64,000 nt of DNA, taken from NCBI GenBank assembly GCA_963849365.1, contig CAWKHA010000001.1, forward strand, positions 434,001 to 498,000. The letters run 5' to 3'. Made by a program: the position numbers and the translations under genes. The stretch comes from CAVQCJ01 sp963849365. Its GTDB lineage: Bacteria; Actinomycetota; Actinomycetes; Prado026. Of this stretch, positions 32,710 through 43,700 are shown in pieces; positions within the stretch are counted from its first letter, which is position 1, and each line of letters begins with the position of its first letter. The notes beneath the pieces were generated by a model. It ran no database searches, had not been told where the DNA came from, and saw only the letters and a program-made list of their open reading frames with translations.

Positions 32710-32977
32710 GCGCGGGAGTCTCCCACGGGTGCCGGCCCGGCGACGGTCCGCCCGTCCTGGGCGGGGGTGAGCACGTGGCGCAGCCGCAGCGCGGCCGCGC
32801 CCGCTGCCAGACTGCCGGCCGTCACCACGACGATCCACAAGGCTGGCCGGCCGGTGCCGATCAGCAAGCCGGCGAGGGCGGGCCGTTCCCCAGTGCGGAG
32901 AACGCGCTGGCCACCAGCAGCCGGCGGGCCGGGGCCGGCAACCGGGTGGCGGCGACGCCCGGCCGGCCTGCGCTCAC
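32706..32977 (-). pseudogene. MFS transporter gene reduced to its two ends
   Basis: GTG 32977 overlaps the upstream stop and begins an MFS-like N-terminus (LPAPARRLLVASAFSALGNG). After ~32 residues the frame stops at 32861, but another frame carries an MFS-like last helix (GRPALWIVVVTAGSLAAGAA) and runs to a TGA at 32706 that overlaps the DUF5998 start. The two pieces are joined by an out-of-frame deletion that removed roughly 300 or more codons. Both original translational overlaps survive. Confidence 0.6.
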
Positions 32978-35655
32978 CCGAGCCGCCGCGCGGGACCGTC
33001 CCGCCGCTCGGCCGGCGGGGCCAGCGCGGCGGCCGCGGCCAGCACCGCCACCCCGGACGCCTGCGCCAGCGCCGGGTTCAGCTCGAGCGAGGCGACCTCC
33101 GGCAGGTCGTACGCGAGCCGCCCGATCCGCAGCACCAGGTCTTCGAGCGCCGCGATGTCCGCGGCCGGGGCGCCGCGGTGGCCGAACAGCAGCGGCGCGG
33201 TCCTGGGCCCGCGGACCAGGGCCGCCGCGTCGTGCTGCGCCAGCGGCGGGATCCGGTAGGCCCGGTCGACGGCGAGCTCGGCGACGATCCCGCCGACCCC
33301 GAACGACACGACCGGGCCGAACAGGAGGTCCTCGACCGTGGCGACGACGCACGGGACCCCCGTGCCGGCCATCCGCTGGACGACCAGGGTCGCCGTCACC
33401 GCAGCGCCGAAGTCGGCGGTCATGGCCGCGAAGGCCCGGCGCACCGCTTGCTCGTCGGCGAGGTCCAGACGCACCGCCCCCAGGTCGCCGCGGTGCTCCA
33501 GCGACGGCACCGTCGTCTTGAGCACCACCGGGAACCCCAGCCGGACCGCCGTCTGGACCGCCTCGTCGGCGCTGGCGACCGGCACCGACTCCCACAACGG
33601 CACGCCGTAGCAGGCCAGCAGCCGGGCGAGCGCGGCCGGTTGGAGGGGACCCCCGGCCGGCGACCGCTCGAGCTCGGCCTCCACCAGGGCCCGTGCCGCC
33701 GGCGCGTCGACGCCGTCCAGCTCGGGCGGCAGGTCGTGCGGGGCCCGCCGCCACTCCACGTAGCTGCACACCGCCGCCAGCGCGTGCACGGCGTCCTCCA
33801 CCGTGCCGTAGGCCGGCACGGACCCGAACACCGCAGCGCCCTCCCCACCCACGCGAGCCAGCAGCGTCGGCGATCCCTCGACCGCCAGCACGGTCGCCAG
33901 CACCGGCTTGGTGGAACGGGCCGCGATCCGGGCGACCTGGCGGGCGACGGCGCGGCTGGTGGACCCGACGGACGGCAGGAACAGCGCGAGCACGGCGTCG
34001 ACCGCGGGGTCGTCGACGAGGGCCGCCAGCAGCTGCGGGAACGCGGCCGGCTCGTCGCCCGGCCCCAGCGTGCGCGGCTCCCCCACCACCTCGAGCCCGC
34101 GGTCGGAGCAGGCGTCGGCGGCCAGGACGGCCAGCGCGTCGGAGTTCCCGACGATCGCGACGCGGCGGCCGGCCGGCAGCGGCTGGAACGTGAGCAGCTC
34201 GGCGACGTCGAACAGCTCGGCGAGCGTGTCGACCTGGATCACCCCCGACTGCGCGAACATCGCGTCGACCGCGGCCGGGGGCAGGGCGCTGCGCCGGACG
34301 GTGTGCCCCAGCGGGATGCCCTGGGAGGACCGGCCCGACTTCACCGCGACGATCGGCTTCCTCAGCGACGTACGCCGCGCGATCCTGCTGAACTTGCGCG
34401 GGTTCCCGATCGACTCCAGGTACAGCAGCAGCACGTCGGTGGCCGGGTCGTCCTCCCAGTACTGGATCAGGTCGTTCCCGCTGACGTCGGCCCGGTTGCC
34501 GGCCGAGACGAACGTCGACAGTCCCAGGCCGCGGGCGGTGATGCGCTGCAGCAGGGCCACCCCGAGCGCGCCCGACTGCGAGAAGAACCCGATCCGGCCG
34601 CGGCCGGGCACGACCGGCGACAGGGAGGCGTTCAGCCGGACTCCGGGGTCGGTGTTGACGATCCCCAGGCAGTTCGGCCCGATCACCCGCATCCCGTCCG
34701 AGCGGGCACGGTTGACCAGCTCGGCCTGCAGCTCCCGCCCGGCCGGCCCGGTCTCCGCGAAGCCCGCGCTGATGACGACCAGACCGCGGACCCCGGCAGC
34801 GGCACAGTCCGCGGCGGCGCCCAGCACGTCAGCGGCGGGGACCGCGACGACGGCCAGCTCCACCGGCTCGCCGATGTCGGCCACGCTGGAGCGAGGGACA
34901 TGGCCGGCGACCTTCTCGCCGGCGGCGGCAGCGCGCGGGTTGACCACATGGACGGGCCCGGTGAAGCCGGCAGCGTCCAGGTGCCGCAGCACGACTCGGC
35001 CGGCCGAGGCTGCCCGGTGCCCGGCACCCAGCACGACGACGGACGTGGGCGCCAGCAGGCGCTCGACCGAACGGGCCTCGGCCCGGTGTTCGCGGGCTTC
35101 CATCACCGCGAGTGAGTCCGGTGTGGGCGCGATCGCGAACTCGAGGGTGTAGTAGCCCTCGTCCAGCGACGTGCTGGGCGCGTAGCCCGCCTCCCGGAAC
35201 ACGTGCAGCATCCGTACGTTGTCCGGCAGCACCGCGGCGACGAACCGCCGCACGCCCCGCTCCCGGGCCGCCGCCGCCAGATGCTCCAGCAGCACCGACC
35301 CGAGCCCGCGTCCCTGGTAGTCGTCCCGGACGGTGAACGCGACCTCGGCGTCGGCCTGCTCGCCCGGGAGGCGGTCGTACCGGGTGACGCCGACGATCTC
35401 GTCGTGCACGGTCGCGACGAGCGCCACCCGGCTGTCGTGGTCGACGTGGGTGAACCGCTCCACGTCGCGCGCGGTCAGCGTCGGGTACGGCGCGAAGAAC
35501 CGGTAGTAGACGGTCTGCGGCGAAAGCCGCCCGTGGAAGTCGCGCAGCCGCTCGTCGTCGTCGACGTGGATCGGGCGCAGGTGCGCGGTGCTGCCGTCGC
35601 GCAGCACGACGTCGGCCTCCCAGTGGAGCGGGTAGCCGGGCTCGCCTTCGGACAC
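32974..35655 (-). CDS. Bifunctional GNAT acetyltransferase / NDP-forming acyl-CoA synthetase
   Basis: 893 residues. Residues ~1-170 are a GNAT domain (AFTVRDDYQGRGLGSVLLEH). Then come a CoA-binding domain (TSVVVLGAGHRAASAGRVVL), ligase domains (GRIGFFSQSGALGVALLQRI, VKSGRSSQGIPLGHTVRRSA) and a C-terminal ATP-grasp (FPVVLKTTVPSLEHRGDLGA). Such fusions act as protein lysine acetyltransferases (PatA/Pat type) controlling acyl-CoA synthetases. The usual phosphohistidine HTG/HSG motif is GHTVRRSA here, so ligase activity may be lost or altered. First gene of the operon with the MFS remnant, DUF5998 and phosphatase. Confidence 0.88.
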   Translation of the reverse strand: MSEGEPGYPLHWEADVVLRDGSTAHLRPIHVDDDERLRDFHGRLSPQTVYYRFFAPYPTLTARDVERFTHVDHDSRVALVATVHDEIVGVTRYDRLPGEQADAEVAFTVRDDYQGRGLGSVLLEHLAAAARERGVRRFVAAVLPDNVRMLHVFREAGYAPSTSLDEGYYTLEFAIAPTPDSLAVMEAREHRAEARSVERLLAPTSVVVLGAGHRAASAGRVVLRHLDAAGFTGPVHVVNPRAAAAGEKVAGHVPRSSVADIGEPVELAVVAVPAADVLGAAADCAAAGVRGLVVISAGFAETGPAGRELQAELVNRARSDGMRVIGPNCLGIVNTDPGVRLNASLSPVVPGRGRIGFFSQSGALGVALLQRITARGLGLSTFVSAGNRADVSGNDLIQYWEDDPATDVLLLYLESIGNPRKFSRIARRTSLRKPIVAVKSGRSSQGIPLGHTVRRSALPPAAVDAMFAQSGVIQVDTLAELFDVAELLTFQPLPAGRRVAIVGNSDALAVLAADACSDRGLEVVGEPRTLGPGDEPAAFPQLLAALVDDPAVDAVLALFLPSVGSTSRAVARQVARIAARSTKPVLATVLAVEGSPTLLARVGGEGAAVFGSVPAYGTVEDAVHALAAVCSYVEWRRAPHDLPPELDGVDAPAARALVEAELERSPAGGPLQPAALARLLACYGVPLWESVPVASADEAVQTAVRLGFPVVLKTTVPSLEHRGDLGAVRLDLADEQAVRRAFAAMTADFGAAVTATLVVQRMAGTGVPCVVATVEDLLFGPVVSFGVGGIVAELAVDRAYRIPPLAQHDAAALVRGPRTAPLLFGHRGAPAADIAALEDLVLRIGRLAYDLPEVASLELNPALAQASGVAVLAAAAALAPPAERRDGPARRLG

Positions 35656-35664
35656 CCGGCGAGG

Positions 35665-37068
<1,404 letters not shown>

Positions 37069-37121
37069 GCCCGCGAACGTACGCCCACCGGCTTGCAGCG
37101 TCGTTGCATAGGCTCCCGCGC

Positions 37122-38045
37122 ATGCCGCCGACCCTGTCCGTGCACCCCGAGGTGGCCGCGGCGCTCGCGTCCCGGGCTCCGGTGGTGGCACTGGAGTCCA
37201 CGATCATCAGCCACGGCCTGCCCCGTCCGGACAACCTCGGCATCGCCCGCCGGGTCGAGCAGGCTGTCCGCGACTCCGGCGCGGTCCCGGCGACGGTGGC
37301 GATGCTCGGCGGCACCGTCCACGTGGGGCTGGACCACGAGCAGCTCGAGTCCGTCGCGACCCGCGACGACGTCGTCAAGGTCAGCGTGCGCGACCTCGCC
37401 ACGCTCGCCGCGCGCGGCGGGAACGGCGCGACCACGGTCGCGTCGACCTGCCACGTCGCGCACCTGGCCGGCATCGCGGTCTTCGCGACCGGCGGCCTGG
37501 GCGGGGTGCACCGGGGAGCGCAGGACACCTGGGACGAGTCGGCCGACCTCACGACGCTGGGCCGCACTCCGATCGCCGTCGTCTGCGCCGGGGTGAAGTC
37601 GATCCTGGACGTCGCCGCGACGCTGGAACGGCTCGAGACCCTGAGCGTGGGCGTCCTGGGCTACGGGACGGACCGCTTCCCGGGGTTCTACCTCACCGAC
37701 TCCGGGCACCCGGTGGAGTTCAGGGTGGACTCCCCGCGCGAGGTGGCTGCGGTGCTCGCGGCCCGGCGGGTCCTCGACCTGCGCGCCGCCCTCGTCGTGG
37801 CCAACCCGCTGCCGCCGGACCAGGCCCTCGACCCGCAGCTGCACCAGCGCGTCCTGGCCGGCGGCCTGGCCGCAGCGGACGCCGCCGGCGTGACCGGCAA
37901 GGCGGTGACGCCCTTCCTGCTGGAGTACTTCCACCGGGAGAGCGCGGGGGCGAGCCTGGCCGCGAACGTGGCGATCATCCTCGCGAACGCGGCGCTGGCC
38001 GGGCGGATCGCGGCCGCGGCGGCGCCGGAGCCGATCCCGGCATGA
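37122..38045 (+). CDS. psuG: Pseudouridine-5'-phosphate glycosidase
   Basis: 307 residues. It cleaves pseudouridine 5'-phosphate to uracil and ribose 5-phosphate. Family blocks: VVALESTIISHGLPRPDNL, TVHVGLDHEQLESVATRDDV, HLAGIAVFATGGLGGVHRGA, SILDVAATLERLETLSVGVL. The stop overlaps the PfkB kinase start by 4 bases; a kinase/glycosidase pair is the standard pseudouridine salvage unit. A TAGGCT element about 8 bases before the ATG, with no ribosome-binding site, fits leaderless transcription. Confidence 0.93.
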   Translation: MPPTLSVHPEVAAALASRAPVVALESTIISHGLPRPDNLGIARRVEQAVRDSGAVPATVAMLGGTVHVGLDHEQLESVATRDDVVKVSVRDLATLAARGGNGATTVASTCHVAHLAGIAVFATGGLGGVHRGAQDTWDESADLTTLGRTPIAVVCAGVKSILDVAATLERLETLSVGVLGYGTDRFPGFYLTDSGHPVEFRVDSPREVAAVLAARRVLDLRAALVVANPLPPDQALDPQLHQRVLAGGLAAADAAGVTGKAVTPFLLEYFHRESAGASLAANVAIILANAALAGRIAAAAAPEPIPA

Positions 38046-38944
38046 CCCGCCCGACCAGGGTGGTCTCGGTGGGCGACCTCATGACCGACGTGGTCGCCCT
38101 GGCCGGTGAGCCCACCGCGGTGGGCAGCGACACCCGCTCGGTGGTCCGGTTCGGCGGTGGCGGCGCGGCGGCCAACACGGCCGCCTGGCTGGCCGCGACC
38201 GGCCATCCGGTCACGTTCGTGGGCCGCGCCGGGGACGACCTGCTGGGCCGGGCCGCGCTGGACGAGCTGCGGGCCGGCGGCGTGGACGTCCGGGCCACAC
38301 TGGACGCGGGCGCGAGCACGGGCGCCTGCGTCGTGGTCGTCGCTGCGGACGGCGAGCGGACCATGTACCCCGACGCCGGCGCCAACGCCAGGCTGTGCGC
38401 CGACGACCTGCCGGTGGACCTGCTCGGCCCGGGCCGGCCCGCACACCTGCACCTGTCCGGCTACGCGCTGCTCAACGCCGGGTCCCGGGCCGCGGCGCTG
38501 GCCGCGCTCGCCCTGGCGCGGTCGGCCGGGCACACCGTCTCCGTCGACCCGGCGTCGGCGGGTCCGATCCGGACGGTCGGGCCGCGCCAGGTGGTGCGCT
38601 GGGTCGCCGACGTCCAGCTGCTGCTCGCGAACGAGGACGAGGTGTGCCTGCTGGCCGACGATCCCGACCCGCTCGTGGCCGGGTCCGTCCTGGCCGGTCG
38701 CTGCGGCGACGTCGTGGTCAAGCTGGGCGCGGGTGGCGCGGCCTGGTTCGGTGCCGACGGCCGCCGGGCCCGGGTGCCGGCAGCAGCGGCCGAGGTGGTC
38801 GACACGACCGGGGCCGGGGACTGCTTCGCGGCCGGGTTCCTGCCTGCCTGGCTGGCCGGCAGCGAGCCGGCCGACGCCCTGGCCGCCGGATGCGCGCTGG
38901 CCGCCCGTGTCGTCGCCCGGGCGGGTGCGCGCCCGACCCGATAA
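38042..38944 (+). CDS. PfkB-family sugar kinase, probably pseudouridine kinase
   Basis: 300 residues of the ribokinase family: FGGGGAAANTAAWLAATGHP near the N-terminus and DTTGAGDCFAAGFLPAWLAG with the catalytic Asp near the C-terminus. Because it is translationally coupled to the pseudouridine-phosphate glycosidase, the likely substrate is pseudouridine (PsuK role); adenosine or ribose cannot be excluded from sequence. The stop overlaps the first possible topoisomerase start by one base (TAATG). Confidence 0.88.
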   Translation: MTRPTRVVSVGDLMTDVVALAGEPTAVGSDTRSVVRFGGGGAAANTAAWLAATGHPVTFVGRAGDDLLGRAALDELRAGGVDVRATLDAGASTGACVVVVAADGERTMYPDAGANARLCADDLPVDLLGPGRPAHLHLSGYALLNAGSRAAALAALALARSAGHTVSVDPASAGPIRTVGPRQVVRWVADVQLLLANEDEVCLLADDPDPLVAGSVLAGRCGDVVVKLGAGGAAWFGADGRRARVPAAAAEVVDTTGAGDCFAAGFLPAWLAGSEPADALAAGCALAARVVARAGARPTR

Positions 38945-38952
38945 TGGCCGGC

Positions 38953-41388
38953 ATGGCCCGCCGTACCCTCACCCCTCCCCCGCCCGACGACTTCACCGAG
39001 CGCATCGTCGACATCGACGTCTCCGAGGAGATGCAGGGCTCCTTCCTGGAGTACGCCTACTCGGTGATCTACGCGCGGGCGCTGCCCGACGCGCGGGACG
39101 GGCTCAAGCCCGTGCACCGCCGGATCCTGTACCAGATGGCCGAGATGGGGCTGCGGCCGGACCGCAGCCACGTCAAGAGCGCCCGGGTCGTCGGCGAGGT
39201 CATGGGCAAGCTGCACCCGCACGGGGACGGCGCGATCTACGACGCGCTGGTCCGGATGGCGCAGCCGTTCGCGATGCGGGTGCCGCTGGTCGACGGGCAC
39301 GGCAACTTCGGCTCGCCGGACGACGGGCCGGCGGCGATGAGGTACACCGAGTGCCGGCTGGACGCCCCGGCGCTGCTCATGACCGCGGGGATCGACGAGG
39401 ACGTCGTCGACTTCGGGGCCAACTACGACGGCGCGCTCACCGAGCCGTCGGTGCTGCCGGCGGCCTTCCCCAACCTGCTCGTCAACGGCGCTACCGGCAT
39501 CGCGGTCGGCATGGCGACGAACATGCCGCCGCACAACCTCGGCGAGGTCGTCGCGGCCGTCCGGCACCTGGTCCGCAACCCCAGGGCGTCCCTGGACGAC
39601 GTGATGAAGATCGTCCCCGGTCCGGACCTGCCCACCGGCGGCAAGATCGTCGGGCTGGAGGGCATCCGCGAGGCGTACGAGACCGGCCGAGGCACGTTCC
39701 GGATCCGCGCGGCCACCCGGGTCGAGGCGGTCACCGCGCGCCGGCGCGGGATCGTCGTGACCGAGCTCCCGTACGGCGTCGGGCCCGAGCGGGTCATCGA
39801 GAAGATCGCCGAGCTGGTCAAGTCCAAGCGGCTGCAGGGCATCAGCGACGTGACCGACCTGTCCGACGGCGAGCACGGGCTGCGGGTCGTGATCGAGATC
39901 AAGAGCGGCTTCGTGCCCGAGGCCGTCCTGGAGCAGCTGTTCCGGCTGACGCCGATGGAGGACACGTTCGGGATCAACAACGTCGCGCTGGTCGATGGCC
40001 AGCCGCGCACGCTCGGCCTGCTCGAGCTGCTCCGGGTCTACGTGGACCACCGGCTCGAGGTGGTGCGGCGGCGCTCGGAGTACCGGCGCCGGCGTGCCGA
40101 GGAGCGCCTGCACCTGGTGGCCGGTCTGCTGACCGCGATCCTGGACATCGACGAGGTCATCCAGCTGATCCGCACGTCCGAGGACGCTGCCGAGGCCCGC
40201 ACGCGGCTCATGCAGGTGTTCGACCTGTCCGAGGTGCAGGCCACGTACATCCTCGACATGCCGCTGCGCCGGCTGACCCGGCTGAGCCGCATCGAGCTGG
40301 AGTCCGAGCGGGACGAGCTGGGCCGCACCATCGCCGAGCTCAGCGAGATCCTGGCCGACGACGCGCTGCTGCGCCGGACCGTCTCCGACGAGCTCGCCGA
40401 GGTCGCCAAGAAGTTCGGGACGCCGCGGCGCACGGTGCTGCTGGAGTCCGCCGGCCAGCCGGTGGCGGCGAGCGCGACACCGCTGGAGGTCCCGGACGAG
40501 CCGTGCCGGGTGCTGCTGTCCTCCACCGGCCTGCTCGCGCGCACCTCCGGCGACGAGCCGCTACCCGCGGGGGGTCCGCGGGCCCGCCACGACGTGGTGG
40601 TCTCCTCGGTCCGGGCCACCGCTCGCGGCGAGGTCGGCGTGGTCACCTCGGCCGGGCGCATGCTGCGCCTGCAGGTCCTCGACCTGCCCGCGCTGCCGTC
40701 GACGGCCAACGCGCCCAGCCTGGCGGGCGGCGGCCAGGTCTCGGAGTTCCTCGAGCTGGGCAAGGGCGAGCAGGTGCTGGCGCTGGCCACGCTGGACGGT
40801 CCGGGCATCGCGCTGGGCACCGAGAGCGGGGTGGTCAAACGCGTCCAGCCGGACTACCCGTCCAACAAGGCCGAGTTCGAGGTGGTCCGGCTGGAGCCCG
40901 GGGACCGGGTCGTCGGTGCCGTCGAGCTCGGCGCCGAGACCGACGACCTGGTCTTCGTCACCTCCGACGCCCAGCTGCTGCGGTTCTCCGCGTCCTCGGT
41001 CCGGGCGCAGGGCCGGGCCGCAGGCGGCATGGCCGGCGTCCGGCTCGCGGCCGGCCAGCAGGCCGTGTTCTTCGGAGCGGTCGACCCCACGCGGTCGAAC
41101 GCGGTGGTCACCGTCGCCGGTTCGTCCGACGCACTGCCCGGCACCGTCCCGGGCACCGCCAAGGTGACGGAGTACGACCTGTACCCGGCCAAGGGGCGCG
41201 GCACCGGCGGTGTGCGCTGCCAGCGGTTCCTGCGCGGCGAGGACCGGCTCGTGCTGGCCTGGGCGGGGCCTTCGCCGGCCCGGGCGGCGACCGCGGCCGG
41301 GGTGCCGGTCGAGCTGCCGGCGCCCGACCCCCGGCGGGACGGCTCGGGCACCGAGCTGCCGCAGCCGGTCGCCGCCGTGTCCGGGTGA
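38953..41388 (+). CDS. DNA topoisomerase (ATP-hydrolysing) subunit A, ParC-like
   Basis: About 811 residues. Conserved N-terminus (MQGSFLEYAYSVIYARALPD, ARDGLKPVHRRILYQM), quinolone-region helix HPHGDGAIYDALVRMAQP and catalytic tyrosine in AAMRYTECRL. The C-terminal propeller lacks a clear GyrA-box QRRGGKG, so it is a topoisomerase IV-like decatenase or second gyrase, partner of the B subunit at 43701. ATG 38953 (MARRTL) matches the common N-terminus; ATG 38944, overlapping the kinase stop, adds three residues and cannot be excluded. Confidence 0.92.
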   Translation: MARRTLTPPPPDDFTERIVDIDVSEEMQGSFLEYAYSVIYARALPDARDGLKPVHRRILYQMAEMGLRPDRSHVKSARVVGEVMGKLHPHGDGAIYDALVRMAQPFAMRVPLVDGHGNFGSPDDGPAAMRYTECRLDAPALLMTAGIDEDVVDFGANYDGALTEPSVLPAAFPNLLVNGATGIAVGMATNMPPHNLGEVVAAVRHLVRNPRASLDDVMKIVPGPDLPTGGKIVGLEGIREAYETGRGTFRIRAATRVEAVTARRRGIVVTELPYGVGPERVIEKIAELVKSKRLQGISDVTDLSDGEHGLRVVIEIKSGFVPEAVLEQLFRLTPMEDTFGINNVALVDGQPRTLGLLELLRVYVDHRLEVVRRRSEYRRRRAEERLHLVAGLLTAILDIDEVIQLIRTSEDAAEARTRLMQVFDLSEVQATYILDMPLRRLTRLSRIELESERDELGRTIAELSEILADDALLRRTVSDELAEVAKKFGTPRRTVLLESAGQPVAASATPLEVPDEPCRVLLSSTGLLARTSGDEPLPAGGPRARHDVVVSSVRATARGEVGVVTSAGRMLRLQVLDLPALPSTANAPSLAGGGQVSEFLELGKGEQVLALATLDGPGIALGTESGVVKRVQPDYPSNKAEFEVVRLEPGDRVVGAVELGAETDDLVFVTSDAQLLRFSASSVRAQGRAAGGMAGVRLAAGQQAVFFGAVDPTRSNAVVTVAGSSDALPGTVPGTAKVTEYDLYPAKGRGTGGVRCQRFLRGEDRLVLAWAGPSPARAATAAGVPVELPAPDPRRDGSGTELPQPVAAVSG

Positions 41389-41966
41389 ACGACGAGCTGT
41401 CCGTCGTCTCGTTCGCGACCGCGGCGGACTTCGAGCGGTGGCTGGAGCGCGAGCACGTGACCTCGTCCGGCGCGTGGCTGCGGATCGCCCGGAAGGCATC
41501 GGGCACGCCGACCGTCACTTACGTCGAAGCGGTCGAGGTCGCGCTCTGCTTCGGCTGGATCGACGGTCAGAAGGGCCACGGCGACGAGGCCTCGTGGCTC
41601 CAGCGCTTCACCCCGCGGCGGGCCCGCAGCCGCTGGTCGCTGGTCAACCGGACCAAGGCGCTCGAGCTCATCGCGGCCGGACGGATGCGGCCGCAGGGCC
41701 TGCGCGAGGTCGAGTCGGCGCGGGCCGACGGCCGCTGGGACGCCGCCTACGCCGGCCAGTCCGGCGCTGAGATCCCCGACGACCTGCGCGACGCCCTCGC
41801 CGCAGCCGGGCTCCTCGACCTCTTCGCCGGGCTGAAGAGCTCCGAGCGTTACTCGATCCTGTACCGGGTCCAGGACGCCAGGCGACCCGACACCCGGGCC
41901 CGACGGATCGCCGGGTTCGTCGACTTGCTGGCCCGCGGCGAGACGCCGCACGGCCCGATCTCCTGA
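41385..41966 (+). CDS. YdeI/OmpD-associated family protein
   Basis: 193 residues. Typical blocks are FERWLEREHVTSSGAWLRIA, YVEAVEVALCFGWIDGQKGH, WLQRFTPRRARSRWSLVNRT and the C-terminal helix-rich segment. The family has been linked to envelope stress or peptide resistance in a few bacteria; its biochemical role is unknown. GTG 41385 overlaps the topoisomerase stop by 4 bases, so it is translated from the same message. Confidence 0.85.
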   Translation: MNDELSVVSFATAADFERWLEREHVTSSGAWLRIARKASGTPTVTYVEAVEVALCFGWIDGQKGHGDEASWLQRFTPRRARSRWSLVNRTKALELIAAGRMRPQGLREVESARADGRWDAAYAGQSGAEIPDDLRDALAAAGLLDLFAGLKSSERYSILYRVQDARRPDTRARRIAGFVDLLARGETPHGPIS

Positions 41967-42008
41967 CCCCGTGCGGCGGCGGCGCCGGGCGACCGGCAGG
42001 ATCGACCC

Positions 42009-42515
42009 GTGAGCCATTTCGACGACCTGCTGGACGCCAACGTGGCGTACGCCAAGACCTTCGCCGACGCCGGGCTCGCCCCGGTCGCCGCCCGCGGAGT
42101 CGCCATCCTCACGTGCTTCGACTCGCGGATCGAGCCGCTGCGGATGCTGGGGCTGGCCAAGGGAGACGCGAAGATCCTCCGCAACGCCGGGGCCCGGGTC
42201 ACCGATGACGTCCTGCGCACCCTGGTCCTGGCGACGCACCTGCTCGGTGTCGACCGCGTGTTCGTGGTGCCGCACACGCGTTGCCGCATGACCGAGAACA
42301 CCGAGGAGGACCTGCACCGCGTGATCCTCGAGCGGGCCGGCGTCGACACCCGCAGCCTGGAGTTCCGGACCGAACGCGACCAGGTCGCGGCGCTGCGCAG
42401 CGACCTCGTACGGATCCGGGCCTATCCGCTGTTGCCTGCGGCTCTGGTTGTCGGCGGTGCGGTCTACGACGTGGACACCGGCCGGCTCGACCCGGTCGAC
42501 CTCGGCGACGGCTGA
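42009..42515 (+). CDS. Beta-class carbonic anhydrase
   Basis: 168 residues, the short class seen in mycobacteria and Streptomyces. Zinc ligands and the catalytic dyad are in TCFDSRIEPLRML (CxDxR) and PHTRCRM (HxxC), with ILRNAGARVTDDVLRTLVLA between. It interconverts CO2 and bicarbonate in the cytosol. GTG start, 42 bases after the YdeI-family gene. It converges with a membrane-anchored hypothetical gene. Confidence 0.92.
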   Translation: MSHFDDLLDANVAYAKTFADAGLAPVAARGVAILTCFDSRIEPLRMLGLAKGDAKILRNAGARVTDDVLRTLVLATHLLGVDRVFVVPHTRCRMTENTEEDLHRVILERAGVDTRSLEFRTERDQVAALRSDLVRIRAYPLLPAALVVGGAVYDVDTGRLDPVDLGDG

Positions 42516-42536
42516 CCCGGGTCGGCAGCCGGGGGC

Positions 42537-43649
42537 TCACGCCGTCGCGGGGCCGGAGCAGGCCACTTCGACCGCTCGCTGCCAGGCCGGCCCCAGCCAA
42601 CCGTTCCCCTCGTCGACCGTCACCGGCACGTCGCCGTCGGCCAGGTGGACGACGAACTCGGGCACCGGCGGCGTCGTGGGCGCGCGAGCACAGTCCTCCA
42701 CCCGCCAACCGCCGAGCACCGTCTGGGTCGAACCTCCGGCCACGGACAGCCCTTCCGAGCCGACCGTCCCGTGCCAGTACCCGCCGAGGCCGGCGGCCGT
42801 GCCGGGCCGCGCGCGGACCACCGCGACCGACCCGGCGCTGTTGTGCAGCTCCAGGGCCAGCGCGATGCTGCGCGGGCCCTGGCTGCCGTCCTGCCCCTGC
42901 ACCGTGCCGGGCACCAGTCGCGCCGTGACGGCGCGCGCCGGATCCACTCGTCCGCACGCCGCCTGCCGGGCCTCGTCCCACAGCGGGGCGACCCGGTCGA
43001 TCCGCAGCACCTCGAGAGCTCTGCGCTGACCGGCCAGCTCGGCCACCAGCACGACCTCCGTGCCGGGCGCACCGCTGAGCGCTGCCGTGCAGTCCACGCG
43101 CAGGCGGAGGAAGACCTCGCCGACCGCGCCCGGGGCCAGCACGGTCCCGCCGCTCGTCCCCGCAGGCGGCTGACCGGCGGTCGGGTCGTGGACGGCACCG
43201 GCCTGCCGCACCGCTCCGTCGACGACCTCGACGGGGTCGGGGCCGTCGTTGCGTACCTGGACGAAGAGCGTGACGTGCCCGCCGGCCGCGCTGAACCGGT
43301 CCTCGGGCGGGATGGGGACGGCGAGGGCGGTCAGGTCGTGCCTGGTGTCCATCGATCCGACGGCCAGGTCGACGCCCGTCGTGTCGAAGGGTGCGGGGAC
43401 CGAGGCGCGAGCTACCGGCGCGCGCTCCGCGTGGCGGTTCGCGTACCAGAAGCCGCCCGCCAGCAGAGCGGCCAGCGTGAGAGCAGCGGTCAGGGCCTGC
43501 CGCGGGCGGCCTGACCCCGCTCGGCGCCTGCGCGGAGCCCGTACGGGTTCGCGGCCGTGCGCGACCAGGTCCTGTGCTGCTCCGACGTCACCGATGTCGG
43601 CCGGGTCGGATGCAGGCGGTTCGGAAGGGCGGGGGCGCGGTGCCTCCAT
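42537..43649 (-). CDS. Hypothetical membrane-anchored protein
   Basis: About 370 residues from ATG 43649. A basic proline-rich cytosolic N-terminus (~55 residues, ending in PRRRRAGSGRPRQ) is followed by one helix (ALTAALTLAALLAGGFWYAN) and an extracytoplasmic part with two immunoglobulin-like beta domains (VTLFVQVRNDGPDPVEVVDG; ALALELHNSAGSVAVVRARP). Type II topology is expected from the positive charges. No enzyme motif seen and no family recognised. Only 51 bases separate its start from the stop of the topoisomerase B gene on the same strand. Confidence 0.7.
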   Translation of the reverse strand: MEAPRPRPSEPPASDPADIGDVGAAQDLVAHGREPVRAPRRRRAGSGRPRQALTAALTLAALLAGGFWYANRHAERAPVARASVPAPFDTTGVDLAVGSMDTRHDLTALAVPIPPEDRFSAAGGHVTLFVQVRNDGPDPVEVVDGAVRQAGAVHDPTAGQPPAGTSGGTVLAPGAVGEVFLRLRVDCTAALSGAPGTEVVLVAELAGQRRALEVLRIDRVAPLWDEARQAACGRVDPARAVTARLVPGTVQGQDGSQGPRSIALALELHNSAGSVAVVRARPGTAAGLGGYWHGTVGSEGLSVAGGSTQTVLGGWRVEDCARAPTTPPVPEFVVHLADGDVPVTVDEGNGWLGPAWQRAVEVACSGPATA

Positions 43650-43700
43650 GCGCGCAAGGTACCCCGACCGGGCCACTGCCGGACGGTCGCATCCGGCCGG

